Assembly (NCBI GenBank): GCA_002333095.1
Contig: DDBK01000102.1
Location: forward strand, 2,349-9,295
DNA length: 6,947 nucleotides
Reading direction: 5' to 3'
Origin: Cellvibrionales bacterium UBA2034
GTDB taxonomy: Bacteria > Pseudomonadota > Gammaproteobacteria > Pseudomonadales > UBA7239
Shown here: piece after piece, positions 1-6,375 of the stretch
Numbering within the stretch: position 1 is the first letter of the stretch
Layout of the letters: each line of letters starts with the position of its first letter
The notes under the pieces: generated by a model
What the model saw: the letters and a program-made list of their open reading frames with translations, nothing else
What the model was told of the DNA's origin: nothing
Database searches by the model: none
Program-made: the position numbers and the translations under genes

Positions 1-327
1 TACGAAGCCGCACAATTGCGGGTGGCCTTGATAAACGGTGTCGGCATAGGCTGCCAGTGCGTCGGTGACATCACGCGGCGTTGCGGTGGACTGGATAGCG
101 TGTAAGCCGTCGGGTTGGCCCACCAGTCGGATAGTGGGGCGGGGCGCGCCCAGACCAATGGCCATCTCCGGGCAAAAGGGTTTGAAGTCAAAATACTCAG
201 CCAGCACCTCGTTGCAGTAGTTTGAGCGCTTGTGCTGGGCGTCATAGCGTACCTTTTCCCCCAGCAAGCAAGCACTGATTCCTACAGGAATCCTTTTTGT
301 ATCAATAGGTTGTGCTGCATGGCTCAT
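1..327 (-). CDS. DUF523 (YbgA/TudS-like) protein, 5' part only
   Basis: Reading leftward from ATG at 327-325, 109 codons stay open to the window edge, so the C-terminal part is missing. The N-terminal region carries the DUF523 signature: PVGISACLLGEKVRYD (residues 14-29) with Cys20, then FCPEMAIGLGAPRPTIRLV (51-69) with Cys52, and LCGFV at the edge, which normally leads into the family's SPSCG motif. In characterised thiouracil desulfurases (TudS) of this family, conserved cysteines bind a [4Fe-4S] cluster that removes sulfur from 2-thiouracil; many homologues carry a C-terminal DUF1722 domain, which cannot be checked here. In E. coli the relative ybgA sits beside the photolyase gene phrB, so a phrB neighbour beyond the left edge is possible (inference). 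The Shine-Dalgarno sequence is weak (GGAT about 9 nt upstream). A promoter and two operator-like repeats lie just upstream. The family call is firm; the exact substrate is not. Confidence 0.85.
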   Translation of the reverse strand, partial: MSHAAQPIDTKRIPVGISACLLGEKVRYDAQHKRSNYCNEVLAEYFDFKPFCPEMAIGLGAPRPTIRLVGQPDGLHAIQSTATPRDVTDALAAYADTVYQGHPQLCGFV

Positions 328-329
328 GT

Positions 330-353
330 TGTACAAATCCGGTTTTCTGTATA
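330..353. promoter_or_regulatory. Direct-repeat operator TGTACA-N12-TGTATA, site 2 (LitR/PplR-like)
   Basis: TGTACA at 330-335 and TGTATA at 348-353 are separated by exactly 12 bp; read on the minus strand this is TATACA-N12-TGTACA, so it fits the same degenerate element in both directions. It starts 51 bp from site 1, close to five helical turns, and lies over the predicted leader of the DUF523 transcript, ending 2 bp from its start codon. A second bound regulator here could block elongation or cooperate with site 1. The repeat is plain in the sequence; function is inferred. Confidence 0.5.
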
Positions 354-363
354 CCTGATAGAT

Positions 364-392
364 AAACTAGGCTAATTAATTGTACAAGTCAA
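364..392 (-). promoter_or_regulatory. Leftward sigma70-like promoter of the DUF523 gene
   Basis: On the minus strand a -35 box TTGACT (392-387; 5 of 6 consensus bases) is followed by a 17-bp spacer and a -10-like TAGTTT (369-364; 3 of 6). Transcription would begin near 357 and leave a leader of about 30 nt before the ATG at 327. The poor -10 suits a promoter that needs an activator or is tightly controlled, and the -35 box lies inside the spacer of the 381-404 direct repeat. Assigned by eye; no transcription start data. Confidence 0.45.
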
Positions 393-404
393 ATGTTTTG
401 TACA
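381..404. promoter_or_regulatory. Direct-repeat operator TGTACA-N12-TGTACA, site 1 (LitR/PplR-like)
   Basis: TGTACA occurs at 381-386 and again at 399-404, separated by exactly 12 bp. Each half is itself a palindrome, and the left one extends to TTGTACAA (380-387). The arrangement fits the T(G/A)TACA-N12-TGTA(C/T)A element that I recall for light-induced promoters controlled by MerR-family, adenosyl-B12-dependent LitR/PplR regulators in Pseudomonas. The site covers the -35 box of the leftward DUF523 promoter, a natural place for repression. The pattern is directly visible; the regulator's identity is inferred and no regulator gene is in the window. Confidence 0.55.
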
Positions 405-416
405 TGTTGGAGAGGT

Positions 417-443
417 GGGGTGGAGTGGGGTTGGGTAATCGGG
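417..443 (+). other. Canonical G-quadruplex motif in the intergenic region
   Basis: Four G-runs lie on the plus strand: GGGG (417-420), GGGG (427-430), GGG (433-435) and GGG (441-443), with loops of 6, 2 and 5 nt. This meets the standard G3+N1-7 rule. It falls between the leftward promoter/operator and the rightward gene at 526, so it could fold in the leader RNA of that gene if transcription starts upstream of it, or in the non-template DNA. A small hairpin, GGGG (467-470), loop AGAAG, CCCC (476-479), follows it without a T tract. I found no convincing rightward promoter: TAAGAT at 449-454 is -10-like but has no partner -35. The motif is certain; folding is not shown. Confidence 0.5.
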
Positions 444-525
444 TGGCATAAGATAGGGTTGCCCAAGGGGAGAAGCCCCCCCATGCAGTCATTAGGCCCG
501 ACACCATCACAAGGATATTTTTTGC

Positions 526-3500
526 ATGCTCCCATCTGCCAAGGTTGAATCCGGCCACTCTGACCAGCGTTTTATCCGGCTCACGATGATTATTTATGGC
601 ATCTTTTTCCTGTCCGGTTTGTCGGGGCTTATTTACGAATCTATCTGGTCCCACTATCTGAAATTGTTTCTTGGCCATGCAGCTTATGCGCAGACGCTGG
701 TGTTGATTATTTTCATGGGTGGGATGGCAATCGGCGCCTGGTTGGCCGCGAGGCTCTCCCACCGATACCCCAATCTTCTGCTCTGTTACGCCGTGGTTGA
801 AGGCGTGATTGGATTGCTCGGCATTATTTTCCACCAGGTGTTTGTTGCATCAACCCATTCGGCTTTTGAATATGTGATTCCTGCACTAGGGTCTTCGTCA
901 CTTATAACAGTGTTCAAGTGGTCACTGGGAAGCCTGCTGATTCTTCCGCAATCGATTTTGTTGGGAGCTACATTCCCGCTTATCAGCGCAGGCGTCATCC
1001 GGTTAACACGTGAAAATCATGGAAAAACACTGGCAACCCTTTATTTTACCAATAGCCTTGGCGCTTCTATCGGGGTTTTATTCAGTGGATTTTATCTGAT
1101 TGATAAATTAGGGCTGCCAGGTACGATAATGACGGCGGGCGTTATCAATATTTTTCTCGCCATTTTTGTATGGCAGCTGGTGAAATCCCACAATGTGCGC
1201 TTGCACGCCGATGAAAATTCTCATCAGGGTGACAAATATATACCTGTGCCTGCTGCATCAACCGTGCAGTTGTTGCCCGATCAGAAGTCTGCGTATCAAT
1301 TGCTGCTGCTGACAGCTGCGCTCACCGGGTTATCTTCTTTTATATACGAGATATCCTGGATACGTATGCTCAGTATGCTGCTTGGTGCATCTACGCATGC
1401 ATTTGAATTGATGCTGAGTTCTTTCATTCTTGGATTGGCTATTGGCGGTAGTTTGATCAGGAATCGTATAGACAAGCTGGTAAATGCATTTTCTACACTG
1501 GGATATATCCAGGTATTGATGGGCATAGCGGCTGTTGGCACGCTGGTTTTTTATAATTCACTGTTTGAGTGGATGTCTTTTATTGTCAAGGCATTGCAAA
1601 ACAATGACCAGGGCTATGGGCTTTTTACGTTATACAGTCATGGTTTTGCATTGCTTATGATGCTGCCAGCAACTATTTTTGCCGGTATGACATTGCCTGT
1701 TATTACCCATATTCTTCTGAATACTACCAAAGATGAAAAGACAATTGGCTTTGTGTATGCGGCCAACACGGTTGGTTCGATAGTCGGCATTATTGTGTCT
1801 GTCCACGTGTTAATGCCTTTGCTGGGATTGAAATCACAGTTACTGATTGGTTGTGTAGTAGATATTATCCTGGCCTTCTGGCTTTTCCGGCAAGCGGATC
1901 TACGTGACAAATCGTTTATGCGGAAAACAGCAGCGATATGCGGGTTGTTGCTGGTTTCAGGTATTGCCATCTTTGTTGATATTAACCATCAATATGGCGC
2001 ATCTGGCGTGTTCAGGCACGGATTGCTACGCGAAAAAACCATTCTGTTTCATCGCGACGGAAAAACATCTACTGTAGATGTAACGAAGTCAGATTCTTTT
2101 TTGTCGATTGTTACCAATGGCAAGCCCGATGCTTCAGTGGAGCTTGATATTGCAAAGGCAAGGGGCGGCGATGAATTTACCATGGCGCTGCTTGCTGTAA
2201 TTCCGATGTCTATCAACCCGATGATCAAGGATGTAGCTGTAATAGGTATGGGGTCTGGCATCACAGCCCACACGCTGCTTTCCAATCCTTCCCTGGTGGC
2301 GGTGGATACTATCGAGATTGAGCCGGCAATGATTGAAGGTGCCAGATATTTTGGAGAGCGATCTGAAAATGTGTTTTCTGATCCAAGAAGCCATATCTAT
2401 ATTGATGATGCAAAAACATTTTTTACAAAAAACAACAAGAAATATGATCTCATTGTTTCAGAGCCCTCTAATCCCTGGGTAAGCGGGGTATCCGGGCTGT
2501 TTACGGAAGAGTTCTACAAACACATTTCGCGACATATTAGCGAAAATGGCATGTTTGCCCAGTGGATCCATCTATATGAAATGGATGATCGGCTGATTGG
2601 TTCTGTCATCGCAGCTTTATCGGATAATTTCAAGGATTTCACCGTATACCAGATGAATAGTGCGGATGTGCTGGTTCTGGCTTCTAACCAGACGATGAAA
2701 GATCCATGGAGCGATGTATTTTCTGTGCCATCTATATTGCGTGAAACCGAGAGGTTGGGCATTAAAAACCTGGATGATCTAAGGATAAGAAAACTTGGCG
2801 GCAAGCAGATTTTTTCCCCTGCATTTCTTGGTTATACATCGGCCAGGAATTCTGACTATTTCCCCATTCTGGATCAGAATGCCACGCGTGCAAGATTCAA
2901 GAAAACGAGTGCAGAGCTACTCACAAGATGGCGGGGCATCCAGTTTTTTATGGATGATACATCTGCTATTCCACAGCCTACGCCTTACGCCATCAATGCC
3001 GATACAATCAGTTCGCAGCAGGTATTGATTGCAAATAAAATGCAGGATTTTCTTGCATCCGTTAACTATAACGACCTTTTTTCTGAGAACTATTATGAAA
3101 GTATGATTGTATTTGATGATGAGATGTCCAGGTTTGTGGAGGGGGTAAGGTTTTGCCGGACTGCAGACAATGCCTGGGTCAGGAGTGCTATCTGGGTAGC
3201 AAATAACGTCACCAATTTTGTTTCTGCTGAAAAGTCTGCAGAGGTGTGGAAGAACGTTTCAGGGTTTTCATGTCCCGATGAAAGCGCTGAAAAAATGAAG
3301 TGGGTTTCATTGTTCTCGGCGATAGGCGTGCGGAATTATGGAAGCATTTATGCCATGACAAAGTCGTTGTTAGATGATCCTTCTGTTGTTGATCCTGCTA
3401 TTCGTCGTTATCTGGTGTTTATGAATATTGCCTCCAGTGTCAAGCGGGGTGACTTTGTGGCTTCTTACAATACATTCCTGCGTTATCACCCTAATCTGAA

Positions 3501-3588
3501 CGAGCTTACAGTGAACGAGAGGACACTGTACAACTTGTCAGTGCATGGGATAAATGAGGCGAAGCATGGACGGGTGTACCGTCTCTGA
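526..3588 (+). CDS. Fused multi-spanning membrane protein / spermidine-synthase-like protein
   Basis: This 1020-residue protein starts at ATG 526, with AAGGA (511-515) 10 nt upstream. Residues about 20-485 are mostly hydrophobic (roughly 13-14 membrane segments) and form two related halves: GLSGLIYES (31-39) matches GLSSFIYEI (268-276), LLGATFPLI (145-153) matches FAGMTLPVI (385-393), and TLYFTNSLGASIG (171-183) matches FVYAANTVGSIVG (409-421). Residues about 500-800 resemble spermidine synthase/class I methyltransferases: nucleotide-binding loop GMGSG (574-578), acidic IEIEP (596-600), DDA (627-629), and YDLIVSEPSNPW (640-651) followed by GLFTEEFY. In true spermidine synthases the segment reads like YDxIxxDxxDP with a catalytic Asp; here that position is Glu646 and the DP is NP, as I recall for many membrane-fused homologues. 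Residues about 806-1020 match no domain I know. Domain architecture is firm; aminopropyl transfer, and any transport by the membrane part, is unproven. The 3' half is visibly AT-rich compared with flanking genes. Confidence 0.85.
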   Translation: MLPSAKVESGHSDQRFIRLTMIIYGIFFLSGLSGLIYESIWSHYLKLFLGHAAYAQTLVLIIFMGGMAIGAWLAARLSHRYPNLLLCYAVVEGVIGLLGIIFHQVFVASTHSAFEYVIPALGSSSLITVFKWSLGSLLILPQSILLGATFPLISAGVIRLTRENHGKTLATLYFTNSLGASIGVLFSGFYLIDKLGLPGTIMTAGVINIFLAIFVWQLVKSHNVRLHADENSHQGDKYIPVPAASTVQLLPDQKSAYQLLLLTAALTGLSSFIYEISWIRMLSMLLGASTHAFELMLSSFILGLAIGGSLIRNRIDKLVNAFSTLGYIQVLMGIAAVGTLVFYNSLFEWMSFIVKALQNNDQGYGLFTLYSHGFALLMMLPATIFAGMTLPVITHILLNTTKDEKTIGFVYAANTVGSIVGIIVSVHVLMPLLGLKSQLLIGCVVDIILAFWLFRQADLRDKSFMRKTAAICGLLLVSGIAIFVDINHQYGASGVFRHGLLREKTILFHRDGKTSTVDVTKSDSFLSIVTNGKPDASVELDIAKARGGDEFTMALLAVIPMSINPMIKDVAVIGMGSGITAHTLLSNPSLVAVDTIEIEPAMIEGARYFGERSENVFSDPRSHIYIDDAKTFFTKNNKKYDLIVSEPSNPWVSGVSGLFTEEFYKHISRHISENGMFAQWIHLYEMDDRLIGSVIAALSDNFKDFTVYQMNSADVLVLASNQTMKDPWSDVFSVPSILRETERLGIKNLDDLRIRKLGGKQIFSPAFLGYTSARNSDYFPILDQNATRARFKKTSAELLTRWRGIQFFMDDTSAIPQPTPYAINADTISSQQVLIANKMQDFLASVNYNDLFSENYYESMIVFDDEMSRFVEGVRFCRTADNAWVRSAIWVANNVTNFVSAEKSAEVWKNVSGFSCPDESAEKMKWVSLFSAIGVRNYGSIYAMTKSLLDDPSVVDPAIRRYLVFMNIASSVKRGDFVASYNTFLRYHPNLNELTVNERTLYNLSVHGINEAKHGRVYRL

Positions 3589-3694
3589 ATGATCGTCTGG
3601 TGGTGTGTTGTTTTTAATGTCATGGATCAACTTCAAGGTTTCTTGGTAGGGATAAAATTGGAAGACAGGTTTATGTATCCGGGTTATGTGAAGT

Positions 3695-5428
3695 ATGAGT
3701 AATATCTGTTCAAACCGCGAAGAATTGAAGGTCATTTTGCAAAACAGCGAGGGGGCGCCCTGTGATATCCGTCACTTGCTCGTTGAGGGAAGTTTTATTT
3801 CCAGAGACCAACTGGATGAATTGATGCAGGAGCATGGTCTTACCAACAGTAACCATGCGGCACTCGGATCCTTGTTGATCCAGCAAGGATTGATAGATGA
3901 CGAGGACTATTCTCGCTTGTATGCAGCCAGCGTCGGGCTTCCATACGTACGCCTGCAGTCTTTTGACATTGATGCAGAGTTGTTGGAGCTGATACCTGCA
4001 GACATTTCCCGCCAGCATATTGTGATGCCGTTGATGGTCTGTGAAGAAAGACTGGTGGTGGCGATGCATGATCCGATGGATCATGATACGGCTGCCTTGC
4101 TGGGCTTTCTTTCACGCAGGCTCGTGACAGAAGTGGTCGCTTCCAGCATCGATATAGAGTCGGCAATTTCCCATTACTATGGTCCGACGGATGATGAAGA
4201 TGTCCTGAATGACATGTCCATTCTGGGGGCGCATCGCGGGCAGGATATTACCGAGGCAGAAAGTCTGCGTCTGGCAGAAGATATGCCGACAGTGCGTCTT
4301 GTGCAGCATATTATTGTGGATGCAGTGAATAGTCGCGCTTCAGACATTCATATTCGCCCATGCGAAGACCGTGCTGATTTGTTGTTCCGGATTGATGGCA
4401 GCCTCGTCCATATTCGCAGTTTCAGCAAGGCGCTGTTGCCAGCTGTTGTGTCGCGCATCAAGATTCTTTCGGGCATGAATATTGCGGAACACCGGTTGCC
4501 GCAGGACGGTCAGGCACAGGTTGATCACCATCACCGTATTATTGATATGCGTATATCGGTGATCCCGTCGATCTACGGTGAAAGTACTGTGATCCGTATT
4601 CTCGACAAGAGTATGAGTTTGCGGAAAATGACAGACGTGGGATTTACTGAAAAAGACCAGCATGTTTTTTCAGGTCTCTTGCGTAAAAGCCATGGCTTGA
4701 TTCTGGTGACCGGGCCAACGGGTTGCGGAAAGTCCACCACATTGTATGCAGCCTTGCAGGATGTCATCACCACGGGCAATAACATCATTACTGTTGAAGA
4801 TCCGGTGGAGTACCACGTTGACGGATTAATGCAGATCCAGGTTAATCCTGTGATTGGCTACACGTTTGCACGTGCGTTACGGCACATTCTCCGCCACGAT
4901 CCTGATGTGATCATGGTCGGGGAAATTCGCGATCTTGAAACAGCCCGCATGGCGGTAGAAAGTTCATTGACTGGCCATATCGTATTGTCCACCTTGCATA
5001 CCAACAGTGCAGCCACGTCTGTAACGCGATTGATTGAAATGGGTATTCCGCCGTATCTCGTCAATACATCGCTGCTGGCCATTCTTGCGCAGCGTCTGGT
5101 GCGCCGTAACTGCCAGTACTGTATGACGGAAGATGAAGTGCCGGAAGAAGTGCGTGAAGTGCTGGGCATCGGCGTGGACGAGCAATTTTTTCATGGGGCC
5201 GGTTGTGAGCATTGCCACAAGACCGGCTACCACGGACGGATGGCAGTGTATGAGCTGCTGACTGTCACGCCAGGCTTGCGCAAGCTGATTGAGCCGGATG
5301 CCGTGGCGGCGGATATTGAGAAACAGGCTGTAAGTGATGGCATGGTGACATTGACGCAGATGGCCTTGCAGGCTGCGCGTGAGCGAAAAACCTCTATCGA
5401 AGAAGTGTTCCGGGTGCGGCTGACATGA
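3695..5428 (+). CDS. GspE/PulE/PilB-family secretion or type IV pilus assembly ATPase
   Basis: The 577-residue protein has an N-terminal GspE/PilB-type domain (about 30-162, with LGSLLIQQGLIDDEDY at 57-72), an N2 domain (about 200-305, including ASDIHIRP at 215-222) and a RecA-like C-terminal ATPase domain. All four hallmark motifs are intact: Walker A GPTGCGKST (340-348, Lys346), Asp box ITVEDPVEY (365-373), Walker B DVIMVGEIRD (404-413) and His box TGHIVLSTLHTN (426-437). A CxxC...CxxC zinc motif (Cys473, Cys476, Cys504, Cys507) marks the extension-ATPase (GspE/PilB) type rather than the retraction ATPase PilT. As a cytoplasmic hexamer the family powers pilin or pseudopilin assembly. The start at 3695 is forced because TGA stands two codons upstream in frame; the Shine-Dalgarno is poor. 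It lies 106 bp after the membrane fusion gene with no clear terminator, so co-transcription is possible. No gspF/pilC or pilin gene is adjacent, so it is an orphan here and GspE versus PilB cannot be decided. Confidence 0.92.
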   Translation: MSNICSNREELKVILQNSEGAPCDIRHLLVEGSFISRDQLDELMQEHGLTNSNHAALGSLLIQQGLIDDEDYSRLYAASVGLPYVRLQSFDIDAELLELIPADISRQHIVMPLMVCEERLVVAMHDPMDHDTAALLGFLSRRLVTEVVASSIDIESAISHYYGPTDDEDVLNDMSILGAHRGQDITEAESLRLAEDMPTVRLVQHIIVDAVNSRASDIHIRPCEDRADLLFRIDGSLVHIRSFSKALLPAVVSRIKILSGMNIAEHRLPQDGQAQVDHHHRIIDMRISVIPSIYGESTVIRILDKSMSLRKMTDVGFTEKDQHVFSGLLRKSHGLILVTGPTGCGKSTTLYAALQDVITTGNNIITVEDPVEYHVDGLMQIQVNPVIGYTFARALRHILRHDPDVIMVGEIRDLETARMAVESSLTGHIVLSTLHTNSAATSVTRLIEMGIPPYLVNTSLLAILAQRLVRRNCQYCMTEDEVPEEVREVLGIGVDEQFFHGAGCEHCHKTGYHGRMAVYELLTVTPGLRKLIEPDAVAADIEKQAVSDGMVTLTQMALQAARERKTSIEEVFRVRLT

Positions 5429-5474
5429 TGGACCAGTGTCTGCGTTGCCAGATGTGTAGCGGGTTTCCTTGCTG

Positions 5475-5496
5475 CTGACAAGCCGGTTTGTGTCAG
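5475..5496 (+). other. Hairpin after the ATPase gene
   Basis: CTGACA (5475-5480) and TGTCAG (5491-5496) form a perfect 6-bp stem around a 10-nt loop; within it ACAAGCCGGTTTGT is a near-palindrome that gives an alternative pairing. It sits 46 bp after the ATPase stop codon. No run of T follows, so it is not a standard intrinsic terminator, but it could stabilise the 3' end or mark a Rho-dependent stop. Confidence 0.3.
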
Positions 5497-5497
5497 G

Positions 5498-5527
5498 TTG
5501 ACGCTCACGGGCGCTATAGATCATAGT
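5498..5527 (+). promoter_or_regulatory. Possible sigma70-like promoter of the SDR/FAD gene pair
   Basis: TTGACG (5498-5503; 5 of 6 bases of the -35 consensus) is followed after 18 bp by CATAGT (5522-5527; 4 of 6 of the -10 consensus). Transcription would start near 5534, about 35 nt before the SDR start codon. It directly follows the hairpin that may close the ATPase transcript, which fits a new transcription unit. Judged by eye only. Confidence 0.4.
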
Positions 5528-5568
5528 CCTGCCCCTGTATTGCCCTTAGTGGATAGCGGAGCAGGCAT

Positions 5569-6330
5569 ATGAACCGGACTATTGTTATCACCGGCGCAAC
5601 TACCGGCATCGGCGCTGCATTGCGAGAGCAATTACAGGCGTCGGGAGACACGGTGATCAACGTAGATATACGTGATGCCGATATCGTGGCGGACCTCACC
5701 ACGGCAGAAGGTCGCCAGCTCGCATTGGCTGCCATCAGGGCGCGCTGTCCTGACGGTATCAACGGCTTCGTGCCCTGTGCAGGACTCGGGCCGCAATATC
5801 CCTCCCTGTCGCGCATTACATCCCTCAATTTTTTTGCGGTGCGTGAACTCACCGAATGCCTGTTGCCGCTGCTGAAGCTGGCGAATGGGCATGTGGTGCT
5901 GGTGGCTTCCAACTCCGCCAGTCTGCCGGGCATCAACCAGGATCTGGTTCAGGCAATGCTGGGTAATAATGAAATACTCACGTGTGAACTGGTAGAAAAA
6001 CTGGATGGTTTTCAGGCATACGGCGGTAGCAAGCAGGCATTGGTGCGCTGGATGAGGAAACTGACACCCGTATGGGCAAAAGAAGGTGTGCGTATTAATG
6101 CAGTAGCACCGGGCACTACCCAGACGCCGTTGTTGCAAGCAGGGTTGGATGATCCTCTCTGGGGTGATGCGATCCGTAACTTTCCGGTGCCACTGGGCGG
6201 GTTTGCTGATCCCGCGCAAATTGCCTCTGCCCTGGCATTTTTTCTGGGCAATGACGCTTCATTCTGTACTGGTAGTGTGCTGTTTGTAGATGGTGGAACG
6301 GACGCATTGATGCGTCCGGATCAATTCTGA
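5569..6330 (+). CDS. Short-chain dehydrogenase/reductase, 3-alpha-hydroxysteroid dehydrogenase/carbonyl reductase-like
   Basis: This complete 253-residue classical-type SDR starts at ATG 5569 with GGAG (5558-5561) 7 nt upstream. It has the nucleotide-binding TGATTGIG (8-15), an Asp at the end of the second beta strand (Asp33) that favours NAD(H), CAGLG (70-74) in place of NNAG, Ser114 in LVASNSAS, and the catalytic YGGSK (Tyr151, Lys155). About 36 residues separate Ser114 from Tyr151, longer than in typical SDRs; this insertion is a feature of the Comamonas testosteroni 3-alpha-HSD/carbonyl reductase. From memory that enzyme also shares the segments DIRDA, DLSTAEGR, CAGLGPQ, TPLLQAGL and the C-terminal DGGxDAxMRPxQF, all recognisable here (DGGTDALMRPDQF at 241-253). 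The reaction would be reversible NAD(H)-dependent oxidation of a hydroxyl to a ketone. A related annotation, coniferyl-alcohol dehydrogenase, is the main alternative; the substrate is unproven. It probably forms an operon with the FAD gene 45 bp downstream. Confidence 0.85.
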   Translation: MNRTIVITGATTGIGAALREQLQASGDTVINVDIRDADIVADLTTAEGRQLALAAIRARCPDGINGFVPCAGLGPQYPSLSRITSLNFFAVRELTECLLPLLKLANGHVVLVASNSASLPGINQDLVQAMLGNNEILTCELVEKLDGFQAYGGSKQALVRWMRKLTPVWAKEGVRINAVAPGTTQTPLLQAGLDDPLWGDAIRNFPVPLGGFADPAQIASALAFFLGNDASFCTGSVLFVDGGTDALMRPDQF

Positions 6331-6334
6331 TCCA

Positions 6335-6362
6335 GATGATGAAATTTGGATGATGAAACTTG
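6335..6362 (+). repeat. 14-bp tandem duplication in the SDR-FAD spacer
   Basis: GATGATGAAATTTG (6335-6348) is followed at once by GATGATGAAACTTG (6349-6362), 13 of 14 bases identical. The duplication makes up most of the 45-bp spacer and places the GAGG ribosome binding site (6365-6368) just after it. It looks like a slippage or local duplication event; a direct role is not evident. Confidence 0.7.
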
Positions 6363-6375
6363 TTGAGGTAATCCG

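Noticed and set aside
449..454. TAAGAT as the -10 box of a rightward promoter for the gene at 526
   Set aside because: No -35-like hexamer stands at 16-18 bp upstream; the region there is G-rich.
467..479. GGGG-AGAAG-CCCC hairpin as a terminator
   Set aside because: The stem is only 4 bp and there is no T tract on either strand.
376..834. Leftward 152-codon open frame overlapping the start of the membrane fusion gene
   Set aside because: It runs antisense through the well-supported coding sequence and the promoter region, has low-complexity His/Asn/Pro-rich composition and no recognisable domain; it is a shadow frame.
526..3588. Annotating the long gene simply as speE (spermidine synthase)
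   Set aside because: The catalytic Asp position is Glu, the protein is over three times the usual length, and no speD is in the window, so the symbol would overstate what is known.
3589..3694. Terminator or promoter between the membrane fusion gene and the ATPase gene
   Set aside because: Only a 4-bp stem (CAAG...CTTG around 3634-3645) without a T tract and a TAAAAT box at 3653-3658 without a good -35 are present; neither is convincing.
4964..5524. Leftward 186-codon open frame opposite the end of the ATPase gene
   Set aside because: It lies antisense to the conserved His box and zinc motif of the ATPase and its translation resembles no family; its length comes from the codon pattern of the real gene.
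5632..6219. Leftward 195-codon open frame opposite the SDR gene
   Set aside because: The plus strand encodes a complete SDR with all catalytic motifs, so the antisense frame is a by-product.
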